Below, piece after piece: positions 32,351 to 32,729 of a DNA stretch of 32,729 nucleotides (positions within the stretch are counted from its first letter, which is position 1; every line of letters starts with the position of its first letter). The notes under the pieces are model-generated. The model was given only the letters and a program-made list of their open reading frames with translations. It did not search any database and had not been told where the DNA came from. This stretch comes from an uncultured Verrucomicrobia subdivision 3 bacterium. GTDB taxonomy: Bacteria; Verrucomicrobiota; Verrucomicrobiia; Limisphaerales; UBA11358. The stretch spans positions 1-32,729 of the forward strand of contig CAIXBQ010000122.1 in the NCBI GenBank assembly GCA_903917705.1. Reading direction: 5' to 3'. Both the position numbers and the translations under genes were made by a program.

Positions 32351-32627
32351 TCATCCTCAACCGGTTCCGGCCAATGGCCGGACTGGCTTCTTAGCGAAAT
32401 TCATTCGGGCGGTGATGGGACCGCTGTGATTTCAGCGGATGGCATTGGCGCTGCGAGCTGGACGGGGGTTTTTTCGGATTAGGGACAGGTTTTTGCCTTT
32501 TGGGAGCCGGTTTGGTCGATCTACTCAGCCATAAAGAAGACCTTCTCAGAGATTTTGTCAATTGACCCGGCGAAAAAGAAGACCTGAAAATGCTCTGTTG
32601 AAAACATCCGTGACTGCATTGGATCGC

Positions 32628-32729
32628 CTAACGGCGGAGGGTGTAAGCCAGCACTTTGAAGGCGGCTTCGGCCAGCAGTTGGCTCGGTTTGCGGGAGGTC
32701 AGGGTTGAACCCATCGTCCGTTTCAGCCC
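32628..32729 (-). CDS. Transposase C-terminal end (cut by window edge)
   Basis: Reading leftward from the window end, a 33-residue open frame ends at TAG 32628-32630. It contains LKRTMGSTLTSRKPSQLLAEAAFKVLAYTLRR, which matches the common C-terminal end of IS4/IS5-like DDE transposases (the KRT.G..L.SR-type step followed by a helix ending KVLAY.LR). The start and catalytic residues lie outside the window, so family and activity cannot be judged. The bases 32400-32627 would then hold the end of the insertion sequence; I could not identify a terminal inverted repeat. Confidence 0.5.
   Translation of the reverse strand, partial: GLKRTMGSTLTSRKPSQLLAEAAFKVLAYTLRR

Overview
The window looks like a chromosomal contig from a GC-rich member of the Verrucomicrobiota, probably the Pedosphaera/Limisphaera side of the phylum. 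This is inferred from gene content: a secreted DUF1080 protein, a PurS-PurQ-PurL operon, a tagaturonate epimerase (UxaE) pectin route, an Ig-like protein of the type common in that group, and a fragment resembling the planctomycete/verrucomicrobial DUF1553 family. No rRNA or tRNA gene and no CRISPR array was seen.

Layout. 1-2.5 kb: leftward genes for a truncated Ig-like secreted protein, a DUF1080 protein and a TauE/SafE-type permease. 2.6-5 kb: rightward genes for a eukaryotic-type HisA, a GbsR/MarR-like regulator and an NmrA-like NAD(P)-binding protein. 5-5.9 kb: leftward genes for a small secreted Cys protein, with a clear terminator, and a Uma2-type nuclease. 6-10 kb: purS, purQ and purL, with purL broken by a one-base deletion, then a membrane metal-dependent hydrolase. 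10-10.6 kb: a palindromic dispersed element joined to ten phased 21-bp units whose junctions form hairpins with compensating stem changes, then a DUF1553-like fragment.

10.6-21.8 kb: the most striking block, eight rightward genes reading as one transcription unit: ABC-2 permease, a 623-aa polytopic SPFH protein, HflC-like, HflK-like, a heavy-metal-type P-ATPase, ABC ATPase, a second ABC permease and a TPR-like protein of unknown function. Several junctions overlap by 4 bp. I infer an SPFH-scaffolded membrane transport complex; the substrate is unknown.

21.9-23.9 kb: rimO with unusual insertions, and a convergent small membrane protein. 24.1-29.9 kb: pectin use. A secreted pectin methylesterase/alpha-beta hydrolase fusion converges on a leftward operon uxaE-uxaC-GH28 that would release galacturonate and isomerise it to tagaturonate and then fructuronate. 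30-32.7 kb: poorly conserved secreted or membrane proteins, two of which share a nearly identical start and leader region, a second copy of the palindromic element, and the C-terminal end of a transposase at the window edge.
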